Source of the DNA: Berberis thunbergii
Lineage: Eukaryota; Streptophyta; Magnoliopsida; Ranunculales; Berberidaceae
DNA: 64,000 nt
NCBI GenBank assembly: GCA_003290165.1
Contig: QNQO01000529.1
Span: 372,001-436,000, forward strand
Reading direction: 5' to 3'
This document shows positions 12,246 to 24,637 of the stretch, in pieces. The position numbers and the translations under genes are program-made. The notes under the pieces were generated by a model. That model worked only from the letters and a program-made list of their open reading frames with translations. It ran no database searches and was not told the origin of the DNA. Every line of letters starts with the position of its first letter. Position 1 is the first letter of the stretch.

Positions 12246-12736
12246 TTTTTATTAATTATCGCTGAAGGGATTTTATATTATCGCTCTAATCCGGCGTTTC
12301 GAACCTCTGATACAGCGTTTCTAAAACAATTTTTTTTATTAGCGGGATTAATTCGCGGGTTTTTTTTGTTCTTTTCCGGCGCTTCTACAATAAACGCCGG
12401 TCTTGTTAGCTCTTTACCGGCACTTTTGTTTTGAAGCACCGGTATTGGTTACCCTTAACCGGCACTTTTGTTTTGAAGCGCCGGTATTGGTTACCCTTAA
12501 CCGACGCTTTTGTTTTGAAGCGCTGGTAGTGTAAGCTTTTGACCGGCGCTTATTTACAGCCACTACGGCGTTTTAAAAAAACAAAATTTTGTTTGCAATA
12601 GGATGGCGGGGTTTTATCTCGGCCGGCTCTTCATAACACAAACACCGATTAAGGGTAACCAATACCGGCACTTGTAACATCTAAAGCGGTGTTGTAGAAA
12701 ACATAATTTTATTTTCATCAGCAGAATAGGTTGAAG

Positions 12737-13825
12737 TAGGGGTGGGCACGGGACGGGATGGGATGAGTTAAACCCATCCCTATCCCATCTCGTTCATACG
12801 GGATCGATACAGGATGAGATGGGACGAGATCGATAAACTCATCCCTATCCCATCCCGTTCATACGGGATCGATACGGGACGGGACAAGATCAGCATGCTC
12901 TGATTATATGCATTTCATTTTCTTTAATCAATCTCATAATTTGGTTGTTTGCACTCATTTGTGTTAGACTTCAAAGCATTCCACACCTGCAAATTGCTTG
13001 TTTTTTAAAAAGAAACTCATATGTACCCAACAGTGCATTTAAATCTTGAACAATATATTTGCTAAGTATAGAAGAACAAGTTAAAACAAACATAATGTAC
13101 ACAATGCAAAAAATAACACTCAGTTTTACCCTTGCATAGGTATCTGAGCTACCAATGACAAAAACCGTTCCACTAGCATTATATGCACAACACAATATTT
13201 GGTGGCTTGGTGGATCAGTACTAGTTGAGGGAACAGTGCTAGTTGAGAGCGTGGTGCTAGTTGAGGGACCATTGCTCTTCCCTGCAGTTAATTCCAAGTT
13301 AAGATTTCAGTTACCAAATTCCAAAAACCCCAGCCAACCAACCAACCAAAACACACTATGTAAACTTGAAACAAACCAGTGATAGCATCTGAAGGCTTTG
13401 GAATGTAAATGCGAGGACTGGCATAGGTATTCCTAATATCCCAGATACGACATGTTCCATCATCTGATGATCTAGTAGGAAGATAATATAAAGAAAATCA
13501 GATACAAATTGAACTTCGAGAGAGTTTAATATTCATGTAGTAATTATGTAATAGGTAACTGCAAAAAATATGCTACCAAATCTGCATTGCAGGTATTTCT
13601 AAATGTTTAAATGGCAGAAAGTTGAGGGACGTATTCTAGAAAATACTCATCAATACCAGAGTGAAAAATTAGCTCGGGACGGGACGGGATTGGCGGGATT
13701 GAAAATCTTCATCTCATCCCATCCCATTCTAGATCGGGACGGGATGAAATTATTCAATCCCATTAAGACCTGAAAAAATCAGGACGGGACGGGATCGGGA
13801 TCGCGGGATGGGATGCCCACGCCTA
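12737..13825. mobile_element. hAT-like transposon carrying a captured BRWD/PHIP gene fragment, nested in the CACTA end
   Basis: Seen: the left end TAGGGGTGGGCA at 12737 is matched by an inverted TGCCCACGCCTA at 13814-13825. Inside each end lie repeated GGGACGGGAT / ATCCCATCCC motifs in inverted arrangement. The flanking 8-mers GGTTGAAG (12729-12736) and GGGTGGAG (13826-13833) match at six of eight positions, a decayed target duplication. CACTA subterminal repeats continue on both sides, so this element inserted into the CACTA element. The centre holds spliced gene fragments unrelated to transposition. Confidence 0.78.
12927..13471 (-). pseudogene. Captured fragment of a plant bromodomain-WD40 (BRWD/PHIP-like) gene, three exons with introns
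   Basis: Seen on the minus strand: exon A 13377-13471 (SSDDGTCRIWD, a WD40 blade end, then IYIPKPSDAI), exon B 13130-13281 (a serine/threonine-rich stretch, then HQILCCAYNASGTVF and GSSDTYAR) and exon C about 12927-12986 (VWNALKSN, then QPNYEID). All joins have GT donors and AG acceptors and keep phase. Known: plant BRWD-type proteins have this consecutive order (SSDDGTCRIWD, ILCCAFNANGTVFVTGSSD, RVWNA, EQPNHEID) within their WD40 propeller. The parent gene is far larger; only about 100 codons are here, with no start, stop or bromodomain. Exon B has an internal expansion of a PSTST repeat. It is a transposon-carried fragment, not a functional gene. The gene identity is from memory of the family. 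Confidence 0.72.
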
Positions 13826-14235
13826 GGGTGGAGGGTTTTTTCTTATCTTGCTCGGCGCTTCAAAAAGAAAGCGCCGGTATTGGTTTTAATTACCGGCGCT
13901 TTCAGAAAATGGCCGGTATTGTTCAATATTTACCGGCGCTTAATTACATCTAATACGGCGTTTTAAAAAAAACCATTTTTATTTTCGATTTTTTATTTTT
14001 ACCGACTCTTTCGAGAATAAACGCTGGTATTGGTATCTCTATACCGGCGCTATATACCAAAAACGCCGGTTTAGGTCACTCTTTACCGGCGCTGCATTAT
14101 AAACGCCGGTAGTTCTTTAGCCTCAGTTTACTACCGGCGCTTGTATCCTAAACGCCGTTATTGGTTCTATTTTACCGGCGCTTCAAACGAAGCGCCGCAT
14201 TGAAAGTGTCGTTTTTGACTTCATTTTTTGTAGTG

Positions 14236-16753
14236 CGTACCCAATTGATAATAAATTTATTTAGGTTCTATTTTAAATTTTAAGTTTCTCACCAGGTATC
14301 AATCAAACATTCTCCCTTTTATTTATCTTCATTTATTCCTTATTCCTTTTCTCTCGTCTTGTAATTTTCTTAATTTATTTTTCTTCCTTCACTGTCACCA
14401 CCATAGCAAAGTGTGTCACCACCACCATTTCCCTTTTTCCTTCTCAGCCTCTCCCACATTCCCCCCTTTTTTTCATTTATGTTTTTGTAATCATTTTGAC
14501 TCAGTTTTGTTGGTCGAGGCTCCTTAATGCGATTTGGCCAGTCAAATTGAGTTTCATAAAGGATATTCGACCAGTCAAAATAAATCTCCTAAAGGATATA
14601 CATCCAACCAAACCATCGACACCTTATAAGTTAATATGACATAATTCGGCTAGCCAAGCCGTATCTTTTCAAGGACATTTGATTTGGATGGTCGAATCTC
14701 ATTAAAGGCATTCCATTATTAACTTGTTGAATCTCATTAAAGACATTATATATGTTGGCCGGTTCAAGCTACCATCAAGATGTTCAACGTGGATGCAAAA
14801 AAAAGGAGAATGATAATGATAATGAAATAGTAGAGAAAATGGGGAATAAAGGGAGGTGCATGGCGGTTGTAAATATGAATTTTTTTTTATGACAGCACAC
14901 GTAAAATAGGAGGAAGATATGAGACATAAGAAAATAAAAAGAAGATGATGGGTTGATGCAAGTGATCTAAGGGTTATTGAACTGATTATTGGAAAATTTT
15001 ACATTTTATGATACTTTTATTGCATAATTCGAAATAACATGGAAATTTTTCGTGGAAATTATGGTGTAACTGATTTTATGGTTTTCCATGGAGAAAGAAT
15101 TTTTTTTCCTAAAAAAGCCAATTTTCAACTGTTTGATTTTAATTTGGGAGAGTAAAAAAATGTCTCACAAGTACTAGCTTTTCTAACTTCATATAGGAAA
15201 ATTTTACTTAGGATCTCCCTACGAAAAAATTCATCGTCTATTTTTTCTCCTCCCTCGATCACATCTATCTCACTTGACCTCATTTTCTACGAAATTATGA
15301 AATTTATTTTGAGAAAATAAAAAAGAATTGAGAATTTTTGTAGATTGCTAAAGTAACTTTTGAATACTTTGACCCTCTAAGGAACTAACGAAAGTGATTC
15401 CAAGTCTTCATTGATTGAATCTTGGATTAATAGAAATTATACAAAGTTCATTTATTTGATTGTGTAATAATATTGGGATATACAATAGAAGATTCAGATG
15501 GCCTTCAATTCATAAATGTAATTGCATTAAATTGTATCCCTTAAAATTGCCACACATTTTCTTATTTTATGATATCCCTCTCCTATAGAGAAACTAAGTA
15601 ACTTTCAAGTTGAGACTTTCGGAGTAGGGCACCCATTTTCTTAAATAGAAACTAACTTTCGGGTTGGGTTTTGCGAAAGTGACTTGAAATGCCTAAAAGA
15701 TGCTTGATTATTTATCTGTAAAAAATTTGATGTGAGATATTATGACCATAGTTAGCCCTAATGTGGCTTTTATGGTACTCGTATAGTTAGGAATATCTGG
15801 AAATACATGTCCGTATGTGATGTTACCACTTAGGCATAGATAATGGAGAAGTCCTCCTTTATATGAAATAGACATATGAACATGTAGTTTCAGCACAAAG
15901 GTGTTGCGAATGTGGTATAGTCTATGGTGATCAATTTTCATTTCTTTTAACCGAATAAGTTATTTAAGACAAATAATTTGTGGATCCAACTGTCTAGATT
16001 GATGAATTTAGTTTCATTAAGATATTACAATTATTTGTCCTCTAATAATTTCGCATGGGAGGACAAGTCTACCAATATTTTTGCATATTAGACTTGTCAC
16101 GATCAACCTCCACAGAGTAAGTACAGGTAAGGTAAATAATTACTAAAGTATGTATAAATTTATTTAACATCAGACCAATGCATCATTAAGGAACTACATG
16201 TTTTGATTGATGTTTTTGGTACTTAATTTTATGTCATCCCCTGTTAAATTATTGATTTTAAGAATGAAGAATTTTCACACCAGCTTAATTGGTAACCTAA
16301 ATGAGTTTTGACTTCTTAGGTACATTCCTTGGAAATGTAGTCAACTAACTTTGTTTCAGAACTAGTAGATTTTAGGAGAGGGTAGAGAAGTTTGTTTCGT
16401 TAGAAACATACCTTGCTGAAGAGTTGCCCGCTATCCCGAGAGTTTATATTTTTTTAGGTGATCGTTTATTCTATTGTAGTAGAACTTTTAGTAGCATTTC
16501 ATTTTAGGGAGAATTATATTACTGGCGAGTTGATTTTTGATAGTGCCGAAACTATGAGATTACAATTTTTTTTTGTGGACTATTAAAATCAATTATTATA
16601 TTTTGGTTACCATGGTAAATTGTGCTACTAATTATTTCTCGTGGATGCCAACTGTATTATTAGTTTGATGGGTTTCAAGCTTGAATTTTGAGAAAATTGG
16701 TTTTCTAAATGGATATTAGGATTTCGATTTTTCTCAAAAATTGGGATGAAACA
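14236..16753 (+). other. Gene-free stretch, probably containing the 5' LTR of a degenerate gypsy element
   Basis: No gene is seen. A primer-binding site and gag remnant follow at 16757, so the DNA ending in ACA at 16753 is likely a 5' LTR. Its left limit and its 3' partner were not found. Confidence 0.4.
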
Positions 16754-16756
16754 GTT

Positions 16757-16768
16757 TGGTATCAGAAT
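16757..16768 (+). other. Retrotransposon primer-binding site (initiator Met-tRNA type, decayed)
   Basis: TGGTATCAGAAT resembles TGGTATCAGAGC, the complement of the plant initiator tRNA-Met 3' end, and lies just before a gag remnant. Confidence 0.6.
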
Positions 16769-16887
16769 ACAACTTACCCTAAGTTATGAAGAGCCTGTGG
16801 GGTCCTCGAAATGTGATTGTGGGTAAGAAATACAGTGTCTTATTTATTTTATGGAGGATCTAATTAGTGTTATTTTGAAATAAAGGT

Positions 16888-18010
16888 TATGGCTAGAGAA
16901 CATGCTTGTAAAAGTCCAATGGGAGCACTATAACAGTAACAGTAGAAATGTTGTTCCAAATGGAAATGACAACGTGAATGACAATGGAAGTGGGAATGTA
17001 TTTGTGAAGAACACGATTCAGTTGAGTCACGCTATGATGATGCAGTTGCTACTAGGGTTACAATAGGATGGTAATTCGATTGACCCTTTTGCTAGAAGGG
17101 TTAAGTAGTTTGAAACTTTAGGTGGTAAGAGGTTCAAAGGGGATAATTCGAGAGATGTTGATGTTTGAATTCAAAGCTGTGAGACTATTTTTAGGAGTAT
17201 GCAACTTACTGATGTTGATAAACAAGAGTTAGATGCACATCATTTGGATTGTGCTGCAAGTTACTGATGGGGATGCTTTACTTCCTTTCGTTGAGTTGGA
17301 CGATTTCATGAGTCAATATGAGTACAGATTCGTGCCTAATGCAGTTAAGGAGCAGTGGGCTACCGAGTTTAATATGTTGAAGTGCATATTGGGAATATGA
17401 TTGTGGAATAGTATGTTATTAAGTTTAATGAGTTGTCTCGCTATGCTCATTGCTTGGTAGATACCCGAGAAAAGAAAAAACAACAAATTTATTGGGTTTC
17501 ATCACTTCTTATCAATGGTTATTCTTACAGCTGACATATAGAATTTTGACAGAGTTTTGGACTTGACATTGAAGTATGAGAACAAAACAAGTTGTATAAT
17601 GGGAGTAGGGAGAAAAGGAAATCGAAGTTGGGTGAGGCAGTAGGAGACACTCGCCACAGGGTGCGACACGTAAGCATCACAGAAATCATAATCATTTTCG
17701 TCTTTATGATCAAGGGGAAAAAGGTCAATAGTTTCATAATCAGAGGTCTGAAGGTAGTTACTAGAACCAACAGCAGAGAGGTACCCAATTCCAGAGACAG
17801 GGTGGTAATCAGTTTCAGAATAGGGTGGTAATTAGAGACGGAGTGATAGTTAGTATCAGAAACAGAATGAAACCAATTTCATCGTCAAGTTAACTAGCAA
17901 CAAAGTTATCAAGGTCAACATAACCAGACTAGCCAAGTCGCGTCAAGGGGATAGGTTGTGGCTTGCTTTACTTGTGTTCAACCAGGTCGTTTGATGCAAC
18001 TTTGCCATAA
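16888..18010 (+). pseudogene. Ty3/gypsy gag remnant with decayed CCHC zinc knuckle
   Basis: Gag forms the retrotransposon's virus-like particle. Although interrupted by many stops and shifts, three parts can be read: FETLGGKRFKGD (near 17110), a retrotransposon-gag core with FNELSRYAHCLV (near 17425), and a zinc knuckle CFTCVQPGRLMQLC at about 17964-18005. The knuckle follows C-x2-C-x4-H-x4-C spacing, but Arg replaces His. No protease or polymerase follows. Clearly dead. Confidence 0.65.
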
Positions 18011-21000
18011 TGATAAGACAACCCAACATAATAGGCAAGGTCAAATCTCCCAGAGTCGTGTACTTGCCGCTCTACCACACCAGGAAAACATCTAAGGTCC
18101 ACCTGAGTTTTCTATCTCTAATGTTAAGGGCTTTTTCAATATTGGTGTATCGCATTCTTTCATATCTAGGCGGCTTGTTAGCAGAAAAAAAAAATTGAAA
18201 ACATTTTTGGACTACTTACACGAGGAACTTTTTGTGATGAAAATACTTTATTTTTGAATCTAGTGTGAGAATTAACTAGTTTATATATTATATATTTGTT
18301 ACTGTAGGGGTGTACCCCAAGAGGTATACTATGTCCTTACGAACGGAGACATGGTTGGACATTGTTAAAAACACCACACGCACATTGTCGTCCATCCGAT
18401 CGGCCGATTCGGTTTAGGGCTTAGCATGGGCTTGGTGGGTTCAATTATTATCCTTTTTCCAAATTTTTATTTGGGCCTTAACTTAAAATTAGTTTTATAG
18501 TTTTTTGTTGGACTATTGTGTCTTTAGTTTCTATGCCAACGGAAAAAATAATTTTCAGTTATTCGTTGAACCAATGTGTCTCCTGCTTAAATTGACTTCA
18601 AACAAGCCATTTGAAATCAATCAATTAACTTCTGTTTATTACAGTATTAGCAGAGTTTAAAAGGTTTCTTTCTTCTCAGAGTTATTGTTTTATCAATTTT
18701 TTGTTCCCCAGAGTTTTTGTATATTGTGTAGTACTAAAAAATAACGAATTGTTGTATCTTGGGAGACCAACGATGATCAACTGTTGCTCCAAAGACATGA
18801 TCGAATATTGTCTTAAGAAGATTGCACTTGTAAGCCTCAGTTCAATAATCTCTTCTTCTTTTGTGTTATTTGTTGCAAATTGTCCAAAAATCTTAAGACA
18901 ATATTTCGTTTGTACAATACAAATTGTTCATATTTAGGTTCTTACGAATATAAATATATCAATTAACAAAAATAAATATGAGTAAAAGTTAAATTACCTA
19001 GTAATCATTTGAAAGAGTGGAAACTAAGTCCTTTGTTGAAGTAGTTGAATGGAACAACTTATTCTTGTACCACTGATAATGTCCCTTTTATGCATTCTCG
19101 TTAACCTTAGTGGGGATAAAACATCTGGCTTGTGATACTATTTTTGACATCCTTAATCGACTAAGCCAACCATCAACTCCTATAAGCTATATAAAACAAG
19201 TTACAATTCCCCACCTTTGAACATGGTCGTTTTTGCTCTGGTACTTAAGATAGAGATGACTCTATTATAAGTGAGAAGATTGTAACATCCCAAATCCTAA
19301 TAAGTGAGGATGGTGCAATGTTAAAAATGTATTTAGTTCATGGAGTGGTGATGGATGTGTTCCTACACAGTTACATAATCATACAAGTGAATAGTCTTGT
19401 AAGAACTTATACTCTATAACAATGTCACCCAATTATTTCCCATTATTTATATATATATATATATATATATATTATTAATTCTTCTTGTTGTGACTATTCG
19501 AATGTTCAGTGTTTTGTTTCATCTTCAGTTGATGATCATTTGTATTGTTGGGTTGGATATCTCAGTACATGTCTTATAGACAATGAATTTGGCAAATAGT
19601 CAAAACTAATTTTGTGTTGTTTGAACTTGGAGGTGATTAATAGCCACCATACTAAAAAAAAAACACTCACTCTAGGTGTCACTTGTTCATCTGTAGTGAG
19701 AAAATATCATTTTGAGAGTGAAATAAATGTTAAACATGATCAAAAAAATATAATGATGGATTCAAAGTCATTTTGAGGTGGATCGAGGTCCCATGGAAAC
19801 TTGCTTTAGATCTGATTGTTGTAAAAAAAAATGCATTTGTTCCATACTGGATCAGGTGAATGAGATCTTATGTTAAGTTTAATCCATGAAATTCTTTTTC
19901 ATTATCTATTGCACGTGAGTTTATTCAAAGTTTTACATTGCATGCTTAAAATTTAAAGTTTTACACTTCATCTTCCCCATTTCAGATTTGTGTATTGGTA
20001 AATTAAGATTCCACTGATGATAGAGTGGGAGTAAATGTAGTTAATGGTATGATATTTAAGAAAATCTTGTTAAATTGCATTTTTTAAAATTATTTTGGTA
20101 AGATAAATTGGTTATTTCCCATTAATGAAAGAGTTGGAAATCTTATTTCATGTTTAGAGGACGATTCATGTTGAAAAATGAGAAATAAATTAGAACCAAA
20201 GTCAAACTTAAGCTATAATTTAAGTTGAAACTTGCCTATCTTGGAAATAACAAATATACAGTTTTGGGAGATATTTTTGAATGAGTATTCATACTTACAC
20301 AAGGATGTTTTGTATATCAAAAGTTTTCTCTTTTCGCCTAGTTCCTTATAATTTTTATAGTTTAGAAATTTGTATTGTCTATCAAGAGTTACACTAGTTT
20401 ATTGACACAGTGTCGAGTAATCGACAATCTAAATATCCTGAAATGTTTTGATTTTGGGTATGTACTGACCGTCTTCTTTTCATTAGGAGTACATAGATGG
20501 TTGTATTGCTCTTTGAATGTAATTTATAATGGCTTTGATCGTATCGCATTATAGAACAAGTTGTGATCTAGACATTGAGTGGTTATATCTGCCAACAAAC
20601 GATTGGTGACCTGAATTCATTGTAACACATGTATTATTTTAAGAATAATTAGATAATATATCTTATAAGGTTGAAAACGTGCTTATTTTCTAGAGCCTCA
20701 AACAATATTCAATTTGAAATTTCGATGTGAGAGCTATGTGCGTTGGAGTGACAATATGTCAAGTTGTCCTAGCTCGGATTTGCTTGCTCGTTGTTTATAT
20801 TGTTTTGGGTTGTGATTCAAAGCTCGACTAGGGGCTAATTTGGATGAGTTTGAAATAGTTCCGTTTTAAGAGAGAAAGTTGTGACATCACGAGTTCTGAT
20901 ATGAAAGCGGACGATGGGTTGTTAAAAATGCCCTTAGCTCATAGGGTGGAGAAGATTATATTCCCACGTGCTTAGACTATTGTCCAAGTGATGATTCTTA

Positions 21001-21484
21001 AGTATGGACTTGCGCTCTTATGAAGACCATCTACAGTTTATATCATAGTAATCTCTGTCTTATAGAGAGTGATGATAATAGTTTTCAATATTAATTATCA
21101 AAGTGATGATTTTTAAGTATGGACTTGCACTTTTATGATATCAACGTCTTTTTTCATTTGAACCAATCAAGATCTTGACGAATGATATCACAAAAAGACA
21201 GCTGATAAAAACACAAGTTTATATTATAATCCCCTCAAATTTGTATCAAGCTCAACAACATAGTGTATTCATATTCAAACCAAGTCCAAGCAGCAACACA
21301 TTTATGAAAGTCACATACCATTCTCTCCCTAAAAACATATAATTTTTATATTGGTTGTAAAATTACCTATGTAATTAACCAACAAACAATTGTTTCCTCA
21401 TCGTTTCACATCTTCCTCGTTTGCACCAACATGCACCGCCTACCTCTTCCTTTATTTTCCTCATCACTATAACTATATGTATAA
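18011..21484. other. AT-rich gene-free region
   Basis: No gene or intact element seen. It contains a TA dinucleotide run at about 19448-19473 and a direct repeat of about 38 bp (core TTAAGTATGGACTTGC) at about 20993 and 21103. Stretches near 19280 and 20880 begin with similar wording (TGACATC/TAACATC) and may be old LTR pieces. Confidence 0.5.
19448..19473. repeat. (TA)n microsatellite
   Basis: About 13 TA units. Confidence 0.95.
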
Positions 21485-21492
21485 ACGAAGAT

Positions 21493-22291
21493 CAGTGTTC
21501 TAAAAATTGGCCTAGGCGCTAGAAGGTAGAAAAACGCCCAGATTAATGGTTCTGGACAGGTCTGGGCGGCCTAGACATGGTCTGGACGAATTTTTTTTAA
21601 TAAGGCTGATTGTGTTTTTATTTTATTTTTATTTCCTCTTTTTTTAAAATAAATAATTTAATTATTTTTTATTCAGTATATGTCTAAATGTCGCAAATGA
21701 TGATTACTTAATGGAATTCTTAAAGGATCTGGTCGGTTCGGTTTCTATGTGATTTTAACCAACCGAATATATATAATAAATAATATATATTTATATATAA
21801 ATAATACAATATGTTTAATATAGTCGATCGATTCGGTTTTATTTCGGTTCGGTTACAGTTTGCATAAATTAGAATTGGCTCGGTTTCGGTTTTAAAATTT
21901 TAAAACCGACCTAAGTCGGTTCGGTTCACGATTTTTCGGTACAAATTTTAGTAATGTAGATTTTATCAAAAATGACTATGGTTATTCATGGAATTTGCAA
22001 TAAAACAGTAGATTTGGATATTTGTCCACAAATTCAACTTTGTATAAAGTACCCATCATGATCAACTTCAGTCATTTGAGTTTTAATAAATTTTGTTCAT
22101 GATTGTTAATTTTTCATGTTTTTAAATTTTGCATATGTACTTGGCATTAAATTGGATGTAATTGATAAGGTATTATGCTTAACTTTTGTAAATTATTAAA
22201 GTTATAATACAAAATCTAAGACCGTCTGGTCCCCTGGGCGCTAGGCACCTGCTCGCCGCCCGCTCACTGCCTAGCACTTTTTAAAACACTG
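21493..22291. mobile_element. Non-autonomous hAT-like element (CAGTGTT ends)
   Basis: The left end CAGTGTTCTAAAAA at 21493 and the right end TTTTTAAAACACTG ending at 22291 are inverted copies. Subterminal CTAGGCGCTAG-type motifs lie inside both ends. Flanking 8-mers ACGAAGAT (21485-21492) and ACGGAGAC (22292-22299) match at six of eight positions. No transposase. The interior includes a TCGGTTCGGTT-rich stretch (21730-21940) that may be another small insertion. Confidence 0.75.
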
Positions 22292-22299
22292 ACGGAGAC

Positions 22300-23653
22300 T
22301 AAGAAAGAAAATGCTTAATATGTGGCACTTTCTCATGACCCCAATGATAAGGTCTCTCATGACCCAATGCTAAGGTGCATGCTTTAAAATCCATGAAAAA
22401 TTGGAGAAAATCGACGAAAATAAGAAAGAGAAAATAAAATTTTGAAATTTGATATGTAATGTCAACATTCTCAAACATGTTTTCCTTCATTGTGAAACAA
22501 AATTTGAAACTCCATAATATTTAAAAATAAATTCTATAAATTACTTAAAAGCCGATTTTTATAATGTCTAGGTTTCGTGAAAACAACATTTTGCTTGCAC
22601 GTGGTTTTTGTCCAATAAAATAGTATTCTCCAACAACATTGTTATCAATGCATTTTTGCTTCATCTCCTTCCCCAACTATGTATTGTAAAAAATGTAACC
22701 CTCTTAATTATCATGCATTTTAAATTAAAAATAACCTTAAGTCTACCCATGATTTTTGTCCAACAAATGAAAATTGTTAACTAATGCATTTTTGTTTTAT
22801 CTTCTTCTCCAATAAGTATTATAACAAATATAACCTCCTTTATTACCGTACAACATTATTTGTTTGGCTATAATTTTTGTTCCAAAAGAATATTCTCTAA
22901 GAAAATGTAACTAAGTCTTAATCTCGCAATCACAATTCGACAGTTATAAATTTTTTTTTTTAGAGTTCATCGTTTTAGTTAGTTTTTTTTCATTTTCATT
23001 TGGTTTGTTTGTGTTTGTGTTTGTGTTTTATCTTCATGATTTCCTCTTCATCTCTAAGTCACTCGTAAAAAATTTTAATTTTAAAGCTTTAATCTGAAAG
23101 ATAAAAAAAAAAAAAAAAAAAGTTATGCTTGGGGAATGAGAGATGAAAGAAAAATGTTGGGGGGGGGGTGGGGGGGGGGGGGGTTCAAACCAATCAAGAG
23201 AGAGGTCGGAAGAAGTGTTGCTGGTCAAGAGTGATCGGATAATCCCCCTTTGTCTCGCTCAAAATTGAGTAAAAACAGTGAGTTTTAACTATTTAATGGT
23301 GGTGTTCGAAATAAAACTGGTGGATACACCGTACACATAATAACAAACTTTAACAAAGCCATTGGAGATAATCAAACATTTTTTTTTCTTTTAAATCTTC
23401 CCCTACTTAAATATTGTGTATTTCATTACCTTGGAAAGAAGTCTCTTGGAAGAAGTGAACAAAAAATCTTTTTGAGATGCCCTTCAAAGCCAAGTTGGAG
23501 ATGATCTTCAAAGCCTCTTTTACGATGGAAAGGTGAACAAAAACCTCTTTTTGAGAAGTGAACAAAAAGTCTCTTTTATGATGGAGATGCTTTTCAAGCC
23601 AAGTTGGAAATAAGAAACCCAACTTTGATAATGACATACCCCATTTGGAGTAA
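22300..23653. other. AT-rich gene-free region with homopolymers
   Basis: No gene seen. It contains an A-run at 23103-23121 and a G-run at 23159-23183 broken by a single T. Around 23440-23600 similar phrases (AAGTGAACAAAAA, TCTTTT) recur, suggesting small local duplications. Confidence 0.5.
23159..23183. repeat. Poly(G) run, about 25 nt with one interruption
   Basis: Near-uninterrupted G-run. It could form a G-quadruplex, and its length may be uncertain in the assembly. Confidence 0.9.
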
Positions 23654-24259
23654 GAGCATCTCCAATGGTAAAAGTTAAAATGGGGGATGATCCCACATTT
23701 TAACCAAAAGCTAAATTTAGAGGTCTCCAAATTTCTTCATCACTCCAAGCATATCCCCTGTTTTAACTTTTTTCATCATTATTTTAATATATCTTCAATT
23801 TTTCTATATCAATTTAATTTCAACTTAATATAATTATAATATTATTAGTTTCAACTATATTATTATTAAATATATATTATTAGTTTCAATTATATTATTA
23901 AATATATACTATTATTAATTTCAACTTAATTTAAATTTGACTAATTAAAAAATTTGGGAGTTTTTAAAAAAATTAGTTTTATCATTATTTAAATATAATT
24001 TAATTTCCTTTTGACTAATTAAATATAATATAATTTAATGTAAATATAATTTAACTAATTAAAGAAGAGAGGAAGGTAGTTGAGGGCTTTTTTTTGTTTT
24101 TAATTTAGAAAATTAGATATTGAAAATATTTTATTATTATATGAGACATATGAGATAGTTAACTTCCCCTAAATTTAGGGAAAAGTTGTATGTAGAGTTA
24201 TTATAAGGGATTGTTTAGGAGATGATTGGAGCAAGAATGAGGGATAATTGGAAATGCTC
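23654..24259. mobile_element. PIF/Harbinger (Tourist-like) MITE with TAA target duplication
   Basis: The ends GAGCATCTCCAATGG (from 23654) and ATTGGAAATGCTC (to 24259) are inverted and nearly identical, flanked by TAA on both sides (23651-23653, 24260-24262). Known: 3-bp TWA duplications mark PIF/Harbinger. The interior is very AT-rich with no open frame. Confidence 0.82.
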
Positions 24260-24637
24260 TAAGGCAGACCATAACTTTTGGTTTATTTTATCATACCTCC
24301 CTATTATGAACACTAAACTAAAGAAGTCTCCCACAGTTGTCACGGTTAGGTTAACTGTAAGTCTTTCTAAACCTTAGTTCCCGTCGATCGTGAAAATAGC
24401 AAACTCCATGGTTTGAACTGACGTGTGGATGTAAGAAAATTTTTGAAGCATTTGTTATTAGTTTACATGGCCGCTTCTAACCAAGAAAATTCAAAATTGA
24501 CGGTTAGGCCAATCATAAGGAGGTTATGAGAATGACCCATAATTAGGATATGTGACTCTAAAATAACCAAGGTTATGAGAAGGCAACACTAAATAAGTAA
24601 AAAAGTTGGATTTGCCCTAATCTAAATGGGGTATGCC
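24260..24637. other. Gene-free spacer
   Basis: No gene or element is recognised between the MITE and the next hAT-like element. Confidence 0.4.

Larger units (their letters stand above)
3934..14235 (-). mobile_element. Large CACTA (En/Spm) transposon, left end not found
   Basis: Seen: on the minus strand, from right to left, a terminus whose outward reading is CACTACAAAAAATG (14222-14235), a long zone of GGCGCTT / AGCGCC repeats (12285-14220, interrupted by a nested hAT-like element), a CT-rich 5' UTR exon, a Tnp2-type transposase and a Transposase_24-type gene. Known: this order and the CACTA ends define En/Spm elements; subterminal repeats bind the element's own protein. The 3-bp target duplication cannot be checked because no left end is visible. 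The true left limit may extend somewhat below 3934. Confidence 0.85.
12285..14235. repeat. CACTA right subterminal repeat region and terminus
   Basis: Many direct and inverted copies of a roughly 10-bp motif (ACCGGCGCTT and its complement AAGCGCCGGT, plus AAACGCCGG variants) lie on both sides of the nested hAT-like element, with more than a dozen visible. The terminus TTTTTTGTAGTG ends at 14235. Known: such motifs bind the element's TnpA-like protein and are required for transposition. Confidence 0.85.

Noticed and set aside
23630..24637. Larger element around the PIF MITE with CATACCCCATTT inverted ends
   Set aside because: The inverted ends are only about 15 bp and no target duplication was found; it could be chance.
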